Shown in pieces: positions 7,577-14,644 of a stretch of 26,168 nucleotides of DNA. How positions within the stretch are numbered: the first letter of the stretch is position 1; each line of letters starts with the position of its first letter. The stretch comes from CAYPZL01 sp964415045. GTDB lineage: Bacteria; Planctomycetota; Phycisphaerae; Sedimentisphaerales; Anaerobacaceae. The notes below the pieces were generated by a model, which saw only the letters and a list, made by a program, of their open reading frames with translations, ran no database searches and was not told the origin of the DNA. The position numbers were made by a program, and so were the translations under genes. The stretch covers positions 1 through 26,168 of the forward strand of contig CAYPZL010000064.1 in NCBI GenBank assembly GCA_964415045.1. Reading direction: 5' to 3'.

Positions 7577-8617
7577 ATGCCGAATCTGATTTTGAATGGT
7601 GGTTACCAGTCGCTCTTAGGGCTGCGCGAGACGGAACGCGCGATCAAGTTCATCAAGGACTATTTCCAGGATCATCTGGCCGAGGCGCTGAATCTGCAAC
7701 GCGTTTCGGCCCCGCTGTTCTTGCGGAAGGGGTCCGGGGTCAACGACGATCTCAACGGGGTGGAGGCGAAGGCCGGCTTTCGCATCAAGGACGACGGGTA
7801 CAGCGAGGCCGAGTGCCTGTTCTCGCTGGCGAAGTGGAAGCGGATGGTGCTGGCGGACTACGGATTCGCGCCGGGCGAGGGGCTCTATACCGATATGAAC
7901 GCGATCCGGCCGGACGAGGAATGCCTCGACAATCTGCACTCGGTGTATGTGGATCAGTGGGACTGGGAGCGGGTCATCGGCAGGCGGGAACGAAACCTGA
8001 ACTTCCTTCAGGAGATTGTACGGGCCATCTACGGCGCGCTTCGTCAGACGGAGGCGGCGGTCCACGAGCGGTACCCGCAGATCAAGCCGGTCCTGCCGCC
8101 GGAAATTGCCTTTGTACACGCCGAAGAGTTGCTGGAACGCTGGCCGGATTTAGGTCCCCGGCAGCGTGAGGACAAGATCGCTGCAGAGCGGGGGGCGGTG
8201 TTCGTTATCGGCATCGGCGGCGAGCTGGCCGACGGCAGCGTTCACGACGGCCGCGCGCCGGACTATGACGACTGGGTGACGCCCACCAGCGACGGCCGCC
8301 GGGGGCTGAACGGCGACATTCTGTTGTGGTACCCGCTGCTGGACCGGGCGTTTGAAATCAGTTCGATGGGAATTCGCGTCGACAAGGAGTCGCTGGTGAA
8401 GCAGTTGGAGATTCGCGACGCGCTGGAGCGGCTCGAGTTCGCCTGGCACAAGCGTCTGCTTGCCGGGGAGCTGCCGCTAAGCGTCGGCGGGGGGATCGGC
8501 CAGTCGCGTCTCTGTATGTTCCTGCTGCGCAAGCTGCACGTTGGCGAGGTGCATGCCAGCGTCTGGCCGGAGTCGATGATCGAGAGGTGCAGGGCCGCGG
8601 GTGTGAACTTGTTGTAG
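7577..8617 (+). CDS. asnA: Aspartate-ammonia ligase (asparagine synthetase A)
   Basis: This enzyme makes asparagine from aspartate, ammonia and ATP in the cytoplasm. The fold is that of class II aminoacyl-tRNA synthetases, related to AspRS. The frame is open from 7538, but the ATG at 7577 follows TTGGAG (7565-7570) at 6 nt spacing, giving 346 residues against ~330 in E. coli. Hallmarks by residue: FSLAKWKR (82-89), GEGLYTDMNAIRPDE (100-114), HSVYVDQWDWERV (121-133), then GAVFVIGIGG, APDYDDW, ISSMGIRVD and the C-terminal ATP-site GGGIGQSRL. All are close to the enterobacterial enzyme by eye. AsnA uses ammonia only, in contrast to glutamine-dependent AsnB. The window also contains gatCAB, which in organisms without AsnRS makes Asn-tRNA by the indirect route, so the two could be alternative asparagine supplies. 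A bidirectional terminator follows. Confidence 0.96.
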   Translation: MPNLILNGGYQSLLGLRETERAIKFIKDYFQDHLAEALNLQRVSAPLFLRKGSGVNDDLNGVEAKAGFRIKDDGYSEAECLFSLAKWKRMVLADYGFAPGEGLYTDMNAIRPDEECLDNLHSVYVDQWDWERVIGRRERNLNFLQEIVRAIYGALRQTEAAVHERYPQIKPVLPPEIAFVHAEELLERWPDLGPRQREDKIAAERGAVFVIGIGGELADGSVHDGRAPDYDDWVTPTSDGRRGLNGDILLWYPLLDRAFEISSMGIRVDKESLVKQLEIRDALERLEFAWHKRLLAGELPLSVGGGIGQSRLCMFLLRKLHVGEVHASVWPESMIERCRAAGVNLL

Positions 8618-8648
8618 CATCGCTGCGTTGAGCTTGTGGCGCAAAATC

Positions 8649-8675
8649 GAGGGGATGGCTCATTGCCATCCCCTC
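8649..8675. terminator. Bidirectional terminator between asnA and the coiled-coil lipoprotein gene
   Basis: A perfect 11-bp stem, GAGGGGATGGC (8649-8659) / GCCATCCCCTC (8665-8675), has a 5-nt loop (TCATT). On the plus strand it is followed by TTCACC, on the minus strand by GATTTTGC. It lies between two convergent genes and can serve both. Confidence 0.75.
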
Positions 8676-8728
8676 TTCACCGTGCGGCCAAACGTGCCGT
8701 CTTTACCGGTTGATGTCACCAGGCGGGT

Positions 8729-11404
8729 TCAGTTGTCGGTTTCGGTCAGGGAAGATTCCACCGGGACTCCGGCATCGCTGAGACGCAGGTCGGACGGTTT
8801 CCGCTGCAACTGTTCGATGGCCGAGAGAATGTCGTCGGTCTGACCCTGGGTCGTGTTCTGTATCTGTTGTATCTGCTTCTGGAGCGACGTTTGTGTTTCG
8901 CGAAGCCGGGAAACCGACTCCATCATCGCCTGGAGTTCCTGTCGGAGCTGGGTTTCGAATTCGTGGCGGTCGTTGCCGTCGGCGTCAAGCAGGGTGGCGA
9001 CGCCGTCCAGGTTCTCCTGCATAGTGCCCTGGAGGCTCGCGAGCCGCTGCTCGAGTGTCAGGATGCTTCCGGCCACAGTTTCCATGTTGGCCTGAGCTGC
9101 ATCAAGCCGTTGGCTCCATTGCTGGCGGTCCCGGGCGAGCTCGGCGAGCCGGGCCGTCACTTCCTGGCGATCGGCCTGGATGGCCTCTGCCAGCTTGGCC
9201 TGTCCCTGGTCAACCGAGATCACGTCAAGGGCCACCTGCCCCGTTGTTGCGGTAACCGTATCGAGGCAGGCCTGCATCGATTCCTGCTTGTCGTTCAGCT
9301 TGGTCAGTTGGTTGCCGAGAGCTACGTTATGGTTCTGCAAGCTTTGTTCAAGTGTCTCCTGTTTCGAAGCGACGGCGATCACGTCGAGTGCGGTTTGTCC
9401 GGCGGTGGCGGTTGCCGTGTCGAGGCCGGTGCGGATCTGCTCCTGGCCCTTTACCACACGGGCCACCTGCTCGGTAACGCTCAGGTCGTGATGTTTCAGC
9501 GAATTCTGCAGTTCCTTCTGTGCTGAGGTTACCGCCTGGAGATCGGCCGTCATCTGACCGGCCTGCTGATCGAGGGCATTGAGGCTCGCCGCGACGTTTC
9601 GCTCCAGCCGGGTTTGTGTCTGTCCCATTGTATTAAGGTCGAGGGCTGTCTGACCCGCGGTTGCCGTGACGATGTCGAGATAGCCCTGGAGATCGTCTTG
9701 GCCCTCGGCTAATTGTGCGAACTGGTGGGCGGTGGCCTCGTTGTGACTCGTGATGGCTTGCAGCAGTGTGTCCTGTCCGGCCGCGGCGGTCACGACACCG
9801 GCGGCAATCCGGTCCGTCTGCTCGCGCAGAGAGCTGACACCTGTTTGCAGCGTCTTCTGATTGTCGGCGAGCTTCGCGACCTGCATATCGAGGTCTCCGC
9901 TGGCGGCTTCGAAGCTCTCTCGCAGTGAAGCTTGTTCGGCGGTCATGGCACCGACGTTCGAAGCGAGAGCATTCGTTTTGTCAGCGAGGTCGTTGATGCC
10001 GGCCTGGAGGGTTTGTTCCAGCTTGGCCTGGCCGTCGGCGACCGCAAGCACGTTCAGGGCTGTTTGGCCGGTAGTCGCGGTTACGGTGTCGAGCCCGCTT
10101 TGGAGGGCATGCTGATTGTCTGCCAGCTCTTTCATTTGGTCCCTGACCGCTCGGTCGTTGCCTTGGACGGTTTGCCGCAGCGTGTCCTGGGTCGTGGCCA
10201 CGGCAGTGAGATCGGCCGCTACCTGGGTCGTCTTTGCGTCAAGAAGCTCGACTCCGTTCTGCAAGGTCCGCTGATTCTCGGCCAGCGTTGCGGCGTGCAT
10301 GCCGATCTCGTTTCTGGCCGCCTTCACGCTTTCATGCAGGGTTGCCTGTCCGGCGGCCACCCGATCCGTGGTGTCGGACAGATCGCTGATGCCGGTCTGT
10401 ATGCTTCTTTGATTTTCTGCGAGAGTCCCTATCTGTGTGTTGAGAGTGGTGGCGTTGGCCGTGATGCTCTGACGCAGCACGTTTTGTCCCGAGGATAGCT
10501 CATCGAGAGAAGCCGTTGTCAGGTCCGCCTTCTGGTGAAGGTCGTTGATGGAGGCCTGGACGCTCTGCTGGTTTTCGATGACGGCGGCTACCTGGCCGGT
10601 CACGATCTTCTGATTGGTGCCAAGCGTTTTGTGGATGTCCGCCTGACTGCTTGTCAGCGCCGTGACATCGCCGGCGGTTTGGGTGGTGGTATTGGAGACT
10701 TCATTGACGAGGGCTCGCAGATTTTCCTGGTTCTGCGTCACTACGGCGATGCGCTCGGCCAACGATTGTGTCTGGCTCTGGGTGGCCGCGTGCAGTGTCT
10801 GTTGCTCGTTTGCCAGGGTCACGAGCTGCTCGGCCATGTGCTGACCCGCTTGCTGCAGATGGCCGATGCCCGTGTGGGTCGTTTTCTGGTTGTTGGCGAC
10901 GGTGGCGATGTTCTTGGCCAGCTCCTGCTTGTTGTTCTGGACCAGGCGGTGCAGTGTCGCGTGCTCTCTGGCGACGGCGGTTACGTCCGCGGCGGTTCGC
11001 TGCGTGATGTCGGCCACCTGGGCCACTCCGTCCTGGAGCAACTGCTGGTTCTCCTCCAATGCGACCATGCGCCTACCCAGGGCCTGGTCGCCGCTTGTGA
11101 TGGTGTTGTGAAGCTGAGCCTGTTTATCCTGGACGGCGGTGACCTGCACCGCGAGGCTCTGGTCGTTCTGATCCAGGTTCTGTATACCCTCCTGCAAGTC
11201 GGCGTTGTTGACGTGGATTTGGGAGGAGATGGTGGCGAGTTGTCGGGCGTTGGCAGCGACCATCGCCTGCAGTTTGACCTGGTTGTCCTCCATCCGGGTC
11301 ATTTGCTCGCCGCAGCCGGCAGCGGCAAAGGGCAAGATCATCAGGGCAAAGAACAAGATGAGTGCGACGGCGATTTGTTGTGGGGCGATTTCCCTTCTCT
11401 TCAT
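8729..11404 (-). CDS. Large repetitive coiled-coil lipoprotein
   Basis: An 891-residue product starts at the ATG at 11404, chosen over an upstream in-frame start (11452) because AAGGA precedes it by ~8 nt and it opens the signal peptide directly (MKRREIAPQQIAVALILFFA ... FAAAGC31, a lipobox-like end). The mature protein is almost entirely a Gln/Ala/Thr/Leu-rich helix, with no enzymatic motif. Units of the form LA.NQ..LQ.G....T.TT.QTA.DV.AVA..Q..L.Q recur throughout. Distances between successive GQTAL blocks are 138, 86 and 54 residues, pointing to a 54-residue module mixed with shorter ~30-residue half units. Cys and Trp are nearly absent. The C-terminal ~100 residues (LRQELQAMMESVSRL ... QKQIQQIQNTTQGQ) form an ordinary coiled coil. 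I recognise no named family. A fibrous periplasmic or surface spacer anchored by lipid is the likeliest role. Confidence 0.8.
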   Translation of the reverse strand: MKRREIAPQQIAVALILFFALMILPFAAAGCGEQMTRMEDNQVKLQAMVAANARQLATISSQIHVNNADLQEGIQNLDQNDQSLAVQVTAVQDKQAQLHNTITSGDQALGRRMVALEENQQLLQDGVAQVADITQRTAADVTAVAREHATLHRLVQNNKQELAKNIATVANNQKTTHTGIGHLQQAGQHMAEQLVTLANEQQTLHAATQSQTQSLAERIAVVTQNQENLRALVNEVSNTTTQTAGDVTALTSSQADIHKTLGTNQKIVTGQVAAVIENQQSVQASINDLHQKADLTTASLDELSSGQNVLRQSITANATTLNTQIGTLAENQRSIQTGISDLSDTTDRVAAGQATLHESVKAARNEIGMHAATLAENQRTLQNGVELLDAKTTQVAADLTAVATTQDTLRQTVQGNDRAVRDQMKELADNQHALQSGLDTVTATTGQTALNVLAVADGQAKLEQTLQAGINDLADKTNALASNVGAMTAEQASLRESFEAASGDLDMQVAKLADNQKTLQTGVSSLREQTDRIAAGVVTAAAGQDTLLQAITSHNEATAHQFAQLAEGQDDLQGYLDIVTATAGQTALDLNTMGQTQTRLERNVAASLNALDQQAGQMTADLQAVTSAQKELQNSLKHHDLSVTEQVARVVKGQEQIRTGLDTATATAGQTALDVIAVASKQETLEQSLQNHNVALGNQLTKLNDKQESMQACLDTVTATTGQVALDVISVDQGQAKLAEAIQADRQEVTARLAELARDRQQWSQRLDAAQANMETVAGSILTLEQRLASLQGTMQENLDGVATLLDADGNDRHEFETQLRQELQAMMESVSRLRETQTSLQKQIQQIQNTTQGQTDDILSAIEQLQRKPSDLRLSDAGVPVESSLTETDN

Positions 11405-11522
11405 GGCAATTCCTTTCGCATATGTGTGACCAGGAGTTCTCATCAGAACCACTATCTGAAGGTCCGATTATGTACGAACGGGTGAGTCGCCCAGCTTGCC
11501 CAAATAACCTCCTTGCCAGTAC

Positions 11523-11551
11523 TGGGAAGGACTTCCCATCCTGTTTTTTTT
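11523..11551 (+). other. Small hairpin followed by eight T residues in the divergent gap
   Basis: TGGGAA (11523-11528) pairs with TTCCCA (11533-11538) across a 4-nt loop; after 5 nt comes TTTTTTTT (11544-11551). It resembles a weak terminator on the plus strand, inside the ~470-bp gap 11405-11874, where no gene is seen. It could end a short transcript or be part of a leader; the gap between stem and T-tract argues against a strong terminator. Confidence 0.25.
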
Positions 11552-11791
11552 ATCGGCAAGACCAATTCAAAAGCTTTACCTTTTATGGGACGGGATCGGA
11601 AGCTGGGATATATGCAGGAGATACGGCAATCCTGGCGGCGAGCGCCTTGTTAGAGCCGGTCAATCCAGGGGGCTAATTCAGGAGTTGAATCGCTGCGAGC
11701 CGGCGGTTCTGCCAACTCCGTGCAAACAGTCCGAGAACCGCTATCGGGGCCCGATCGCTTTCACCGCTTGCATTCTGCGACGGCGAAATAC

Positions 11792-11820
11792 TTGCCTTGG
11801 CGGGCTAACATCGTTATAAA
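11792..11820 (+). promoter_or_regulatory. Promoter for the RidA/chorismatase-like gene
   Basis: TTGCCT (11792-11797, 4 of 6 consensus) and TATAAA (11815-11820, 5 of 6) are 17 nt apart. Transcription would begin near 11827, giving a leader of about 48 nt before the TTG start at 11875. Confidence 0.45.
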
Positions 11821-11874
11821 GAAGGTTTTGGATCGTGGTGTTTGTACGGGGTGGGGTATAAAGGAGCAGCCGCA

Positions 11875-12981
11875 TTGGCACGTATCGAGAAACGAGGAGT
11901 AGTCGGCTCGGACGTCATAACGCTGAGCCGGGATTCGATCAAGGAACATTTCATAACGTTGACCCCGCAGGGTGATGAGTCTCCCGAATCGCTGTTCCAC
12001 AGAGCTGCGGACGTGGTTGCGCAGGTCGGGGGCGATGTGGTGTCCATCGAGTCGCTTGGCATGGCGCCCTCGGACAGGAATAGCCTGGACGTGCTGAACA
12101 CGAGTCTGAACGGGGACGGGGTGCCGGTGGGATGGGTGGAGAATGCGCGGACCGACAATCTGTGCGGCGTTCACATCTGGCTTGTGGAAGGGGCGAAGGT
12201 GGTTCCCCTGTGCCTCGATGGCCGGCGCGTGGGGACCGCGTTCGGGGACGACCACGCTCGATACTGTCGCCTCGTGGGCCTGCTCCCGTCCAGTGCAGCG
12301 GCCTCCCGCAAGGGGCAGGCGGAAGGCGTGCTGCGACAGATGAACGCAGCGCTGTTGGATTACGGCATGACGTTTTCCAACGTTCTGCGCACCTGGTTCT
12401 ACAACACGGACATTCTGGACTGGTATGGGGATTTCAATAACGTCAGAGATGCGTTCTTCCGGGAGAAGGAAGTCTTTGGCAAGTTGGTGCCGGCCAGCAC
12501 GGGGGTGGGCGGATGCAACGCGATCGGCGCCGCCCTCATCGCGGGAACGTTCGCGGTAGAGGCCAGGGACGCCAGTGTGAAGGCGTTCGCGGTTCCGTCA
12601 CCGCTGCAGTCGTCGGCGCTGGATTACGGCAGCTCGTTCAGCCGGGCCGTGGAGCTCGACACGCCGGACCATCGCAGACTGTATGTGTCCGGAACCGCCA
12701 GCATCGACAAGGCGGGCAAGACCGTTTTCCTCTCGGATACGCCGGCCCAGGTCAAGCTGACCATGGAGGTTGTCCAGGCCATCCTGCGTTCGCGCGACAT
12801 GGATTGGACGGATGTCACTCGCTCGCTGGTGTATTTCAAGAATGCCGAGGATGCCGGCCTGTTCGCGGCATATCGCGAGGAAAACGACCTGCCGGCATTT
12901 CCGGCCGTCGTCGTGGAAAACGATATCTGTCGGGACGATCTTCTCTTCGAGATCGAGGTCGATGCGGTAAAGGCGGAGTAG
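11875..12981 (+). CDS. RidA (YjgF) superfamily protein of the chorismatase-like group
   Basis: The frame is open from 11842, but AAGGAG at 11861-11866 stands 8 nt before a TTG at 11875 (then ARIEKRGVVGSD), so that codon is the chosen start and gives 368 residues. The C-terminal third (DYGSSFSRAVELD ... RLYVSGTASID ... QAILRSRDMDWTDVTRSLVYFKN ... FPAVVVENDICRDDLLFEIEVDAV) is a RidA-like domain. The N-terminal half (VPVGWVENARTDNLCGVHIWLVEGAKVVPLCL) suits the longer two-domain proteins of the FkbO/Hyg5/XanB2 chorismatase-type family. In RidA deaminases an Arg follows the 'PA' near this C-terminal strand; here the equivalent position looks like Phe (PAFPAVVV), so imine deaminase activity is doubtful. 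Chorismate cleavage is a family-based possibility that cannot be decided from sequence alone. No aromatic-pathway genes lie nearby. Confidence 0.7.
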   Translation: MARIEKRGVVGSDVITLSRDSIKEHFITLTPQGDESPESLFHRAADVVAQVGGDVVSIESLGMAPSDRNSLDVLNTSLNGDGVPVGWVENARTDNLCGVHIWLVEGAKVVPLCLDGRRVGTAFGDDHARYCRLVGLLPSSAAASRKGQAEGVLRQMNAALLDYGMTFSNVLRTWFYNTDILDWYGDFNNVRDAFFREKEVFGKLVPASTGVGGCNAIGAALIAGTFAVEARDASVKAFAVPSPLQSSALDYGSSFSRAVELDTPDHRRLYVSGTASIDKAGKTVFLSDTPAQVKLTMEVVQAILRSRDMDWTDVTRSLVYFKNAEDAGLFAAYREENDLPAFPAVVVENDICRDDLLFEIEVDAVKAE

Positions 12982-13069
12982 GATTGCCTGCGACGTTGCG
13001 TTCTGCTTCTCGTGCGTCTTGTCTGCCGGGGTTGCTGCGGTGCTCGGCGGGCCGTTCGCAGTGGCTTCC

Positions 13070-14644
13070 TTAATGTTGCGTTGCTTGATCCTGGATATCG
13101 GTATATTCGGAGGGCGTGGCAGCCTTGGGCGTGGCGCCGGTCATCGGCAAAACGTCGGGTCGGAGGCTCGGCGAACGAACCAGCCGGGCGAGTTTCTCGC
13201 CGCGAATCGGCAGGGGGCCGTCGGCGAGCTCGGGCAGTTGATAGAGCCGCATGTACGAGTCGTCGAAGGTGGGGTCCTCTTGGGGCAGAACGAACGGTTT
13301 GTATGACTTGCCCTCGCGGTCGATGTAGCTGAAGTACACTCTGCTGAAAAGAACCGCTTTTCGTTTGCTGCTGAAGGCGATCCAGCGGCCGTTGCTGGAC
13401 CAGCAGTGCCACGACTCAGGCCGTTCGCTGTTGCACGAGAGCCGTCGATACACGCCGGTCTCGGTGTTCATAAGATACAGGTCGCTGCTGTCTCGAAACG
13501 TGGGGAAGCAGCCGTGATCCAGCATACAGAACAGGAGGAACCGGCCGTCCGGCGAAAACCGGGGCTGGGCAATGCTTTGACCGGTCTCCCTGGCCGAGAG
13601 CACCGTTTCCACCTGACCCCACGCGTCGGCCTTCGGGTTGTAGCTGACGCGCACCAGGTCGTACTTGATTTCGTCGTACCGCTCGGGCGGTTTGCCGTGC
13701 TCGGTCCACCAGACCGGCGCGCTGCAAAAGTAGAGCCAGCGGCCGTCAGGCGACCAGGCCGGGAACGTCTCCAGGCGATTCGCCTGTGAAAGGGCCGGCG
13801 TGGTCCTGGTCTCCCGGGAGTCGACCAGGTAATAGCCCAGCGCCGATTCGACGTCCATACCCTCGCGAACCTCCATCTGAGCGGTATGAAAGAACTGCCG
13901 TACCTTGTAGACTGTGAAGGCGATGATGTTGCCGTCGGGATGCCAGGCCGAGTGTCCCATCGGCGCCGAGCCGAATTGGGTTCTCGAATCGATGCTGGTG
14001 GCTTGTCCATCCTGGATCAGCACCATGGCAGGGCCGTTCGACGTTCGACAGTGTATGAACATGTTGTCGGAATCGTGGTGGAGGAAGCTGTGACAATGGA
14101 CGCAGCCGCGTTTGAATGAGCGGTTGTGTACGATAGGCGATTTGTTGAAGCTCTCGATATGCCGCTGCCAGATACACATGTCGCTCCAGCGATTGTGGAT
14201 GGGACGTATCTCCCGGTAGTAGAGGAAAGGATCGATCTCCTCGGCGGCAATCTGATTCGTTATCGGATCGAACCGCATCCACCGGCCGTCCTGGGCCTTG
14301 ACGCAGACTTCGGTGTGCAATGTTTTGCCGCGATTAGCCTCCAGCAGCTTGCGCCATGGGGCGGGGGGAATGCGAATCTTGGGCGACCGGCCGGCAATCT
14401 CGACGGGGTCTCCCTGCTCCGAGTGAATCTTGACGTAGTACTGCGATCCGGGCTCGCGGATGAGGAAATTCAGAGGGGCGATGTTGGGGGGAATAACCGT
14501 GTCACAGTAGTCGGGCTGAATCTGCGCGGTGCGTCCGGCCTGACGGCTGGGGCCGACGGTGATCTCCCTGTCACACGAGCCGGCTGAGAGGGCGGCGACG
14601 ATCAGGGCGGCGACGAGCCAGTTGTGAACGAGCCGTGTCTTCAT
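13070..14644 (-). CDS. PD40 (TolB-like) beta-propeller lipoprotein with one haem-binding CXXCH
   Basis: The 524-residue product has a signal peptide ending in SAGSC24, a likely lipoprotein site. A region to about residue 175 of unknown fold (PPNIAPLNFLIREPGSQYYVKI) leads to GCVHCHSFLHH, whose CVHCH at 181-185 is a c-type haem motif. After that come at least four PD40/WD40-like propeller repeats: HSAWHPDGNIIAF, PAWSPDGRWLYFCS, PRFSPDGRFLLFC and CWSSNGRWIAFSS. The protein is therefore probably periplasmic, lipid-anchored and perhaps haem-bearing. Its ATG overlaps the stop of the preceding membrane-protein gene by 4 nt (14641-14644), indicating translational coupling. It is the last gene of the carbamoyltransferase operon. 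Similar TolB-like proteins beside DUF6057 genes occur in Bacteroidetes-type genomes, from memory. The function is unknown. Confidence 0.75.
   Translation of the reverse strand: MKTRLVHNWLVAALIVAALSAGSCDREITVGPSRQAGRTAQIQPDYCDTVIPPNIAPLNFLIREPGSQYYVKIHSEQGDPVEIAGRSPKIRIPPAPWRKLLEANRGKTLHTEVCVKAQDGRWMRFDPITNQIAAEEIDPFLYYREIRPIHNRWSDMCIWQRHIESFNKSPIVHNRSFKRGCVHCHSFLHHDSDNMFIHCRTSNGPAMVLIQDGQATSIDSRTQFGSAPMGHSAWHPDGNIIAFTVYKVRQFFHTAQMEVREGMDVESALGYYLVDSRETRTTPALSQANRLETFPAWSPDGRWLYFCSAPVWWTEHGKPPERYDEIKYDLVRVSYNPKADAWGQVETVLSARETGQSIAQPRFSPDGRFLLFCMLDHGCFPTFRDSSDLYLMNTETGVYRRLSCNSERPESWHCWSSNGRWIAFSSKRKAVLFSRVYFSYIDREGKSYKPFVLPQEDPTFDDSYMRLYQLPELADGPLPIRGEKLARLVRSPSLRPDVLPMTGATPKAATPSEYTDIQDQATQH

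Noticed and set aside
8729..11404. CRISPR array or tandem DNA repeat
   Set aside because: The periodicity is at the protein level, with diverged nucleotide copies inside one long reading frame and no constant direct repeats with unique spacers.
10535..11485. 316-residue open frame on the plus strand with its own repeats
   Set aside because: It mirrors the repeats of the coiled-coil lipoprotein on the other strand, extends across that gene's start and has no ribosome-binding site of note.
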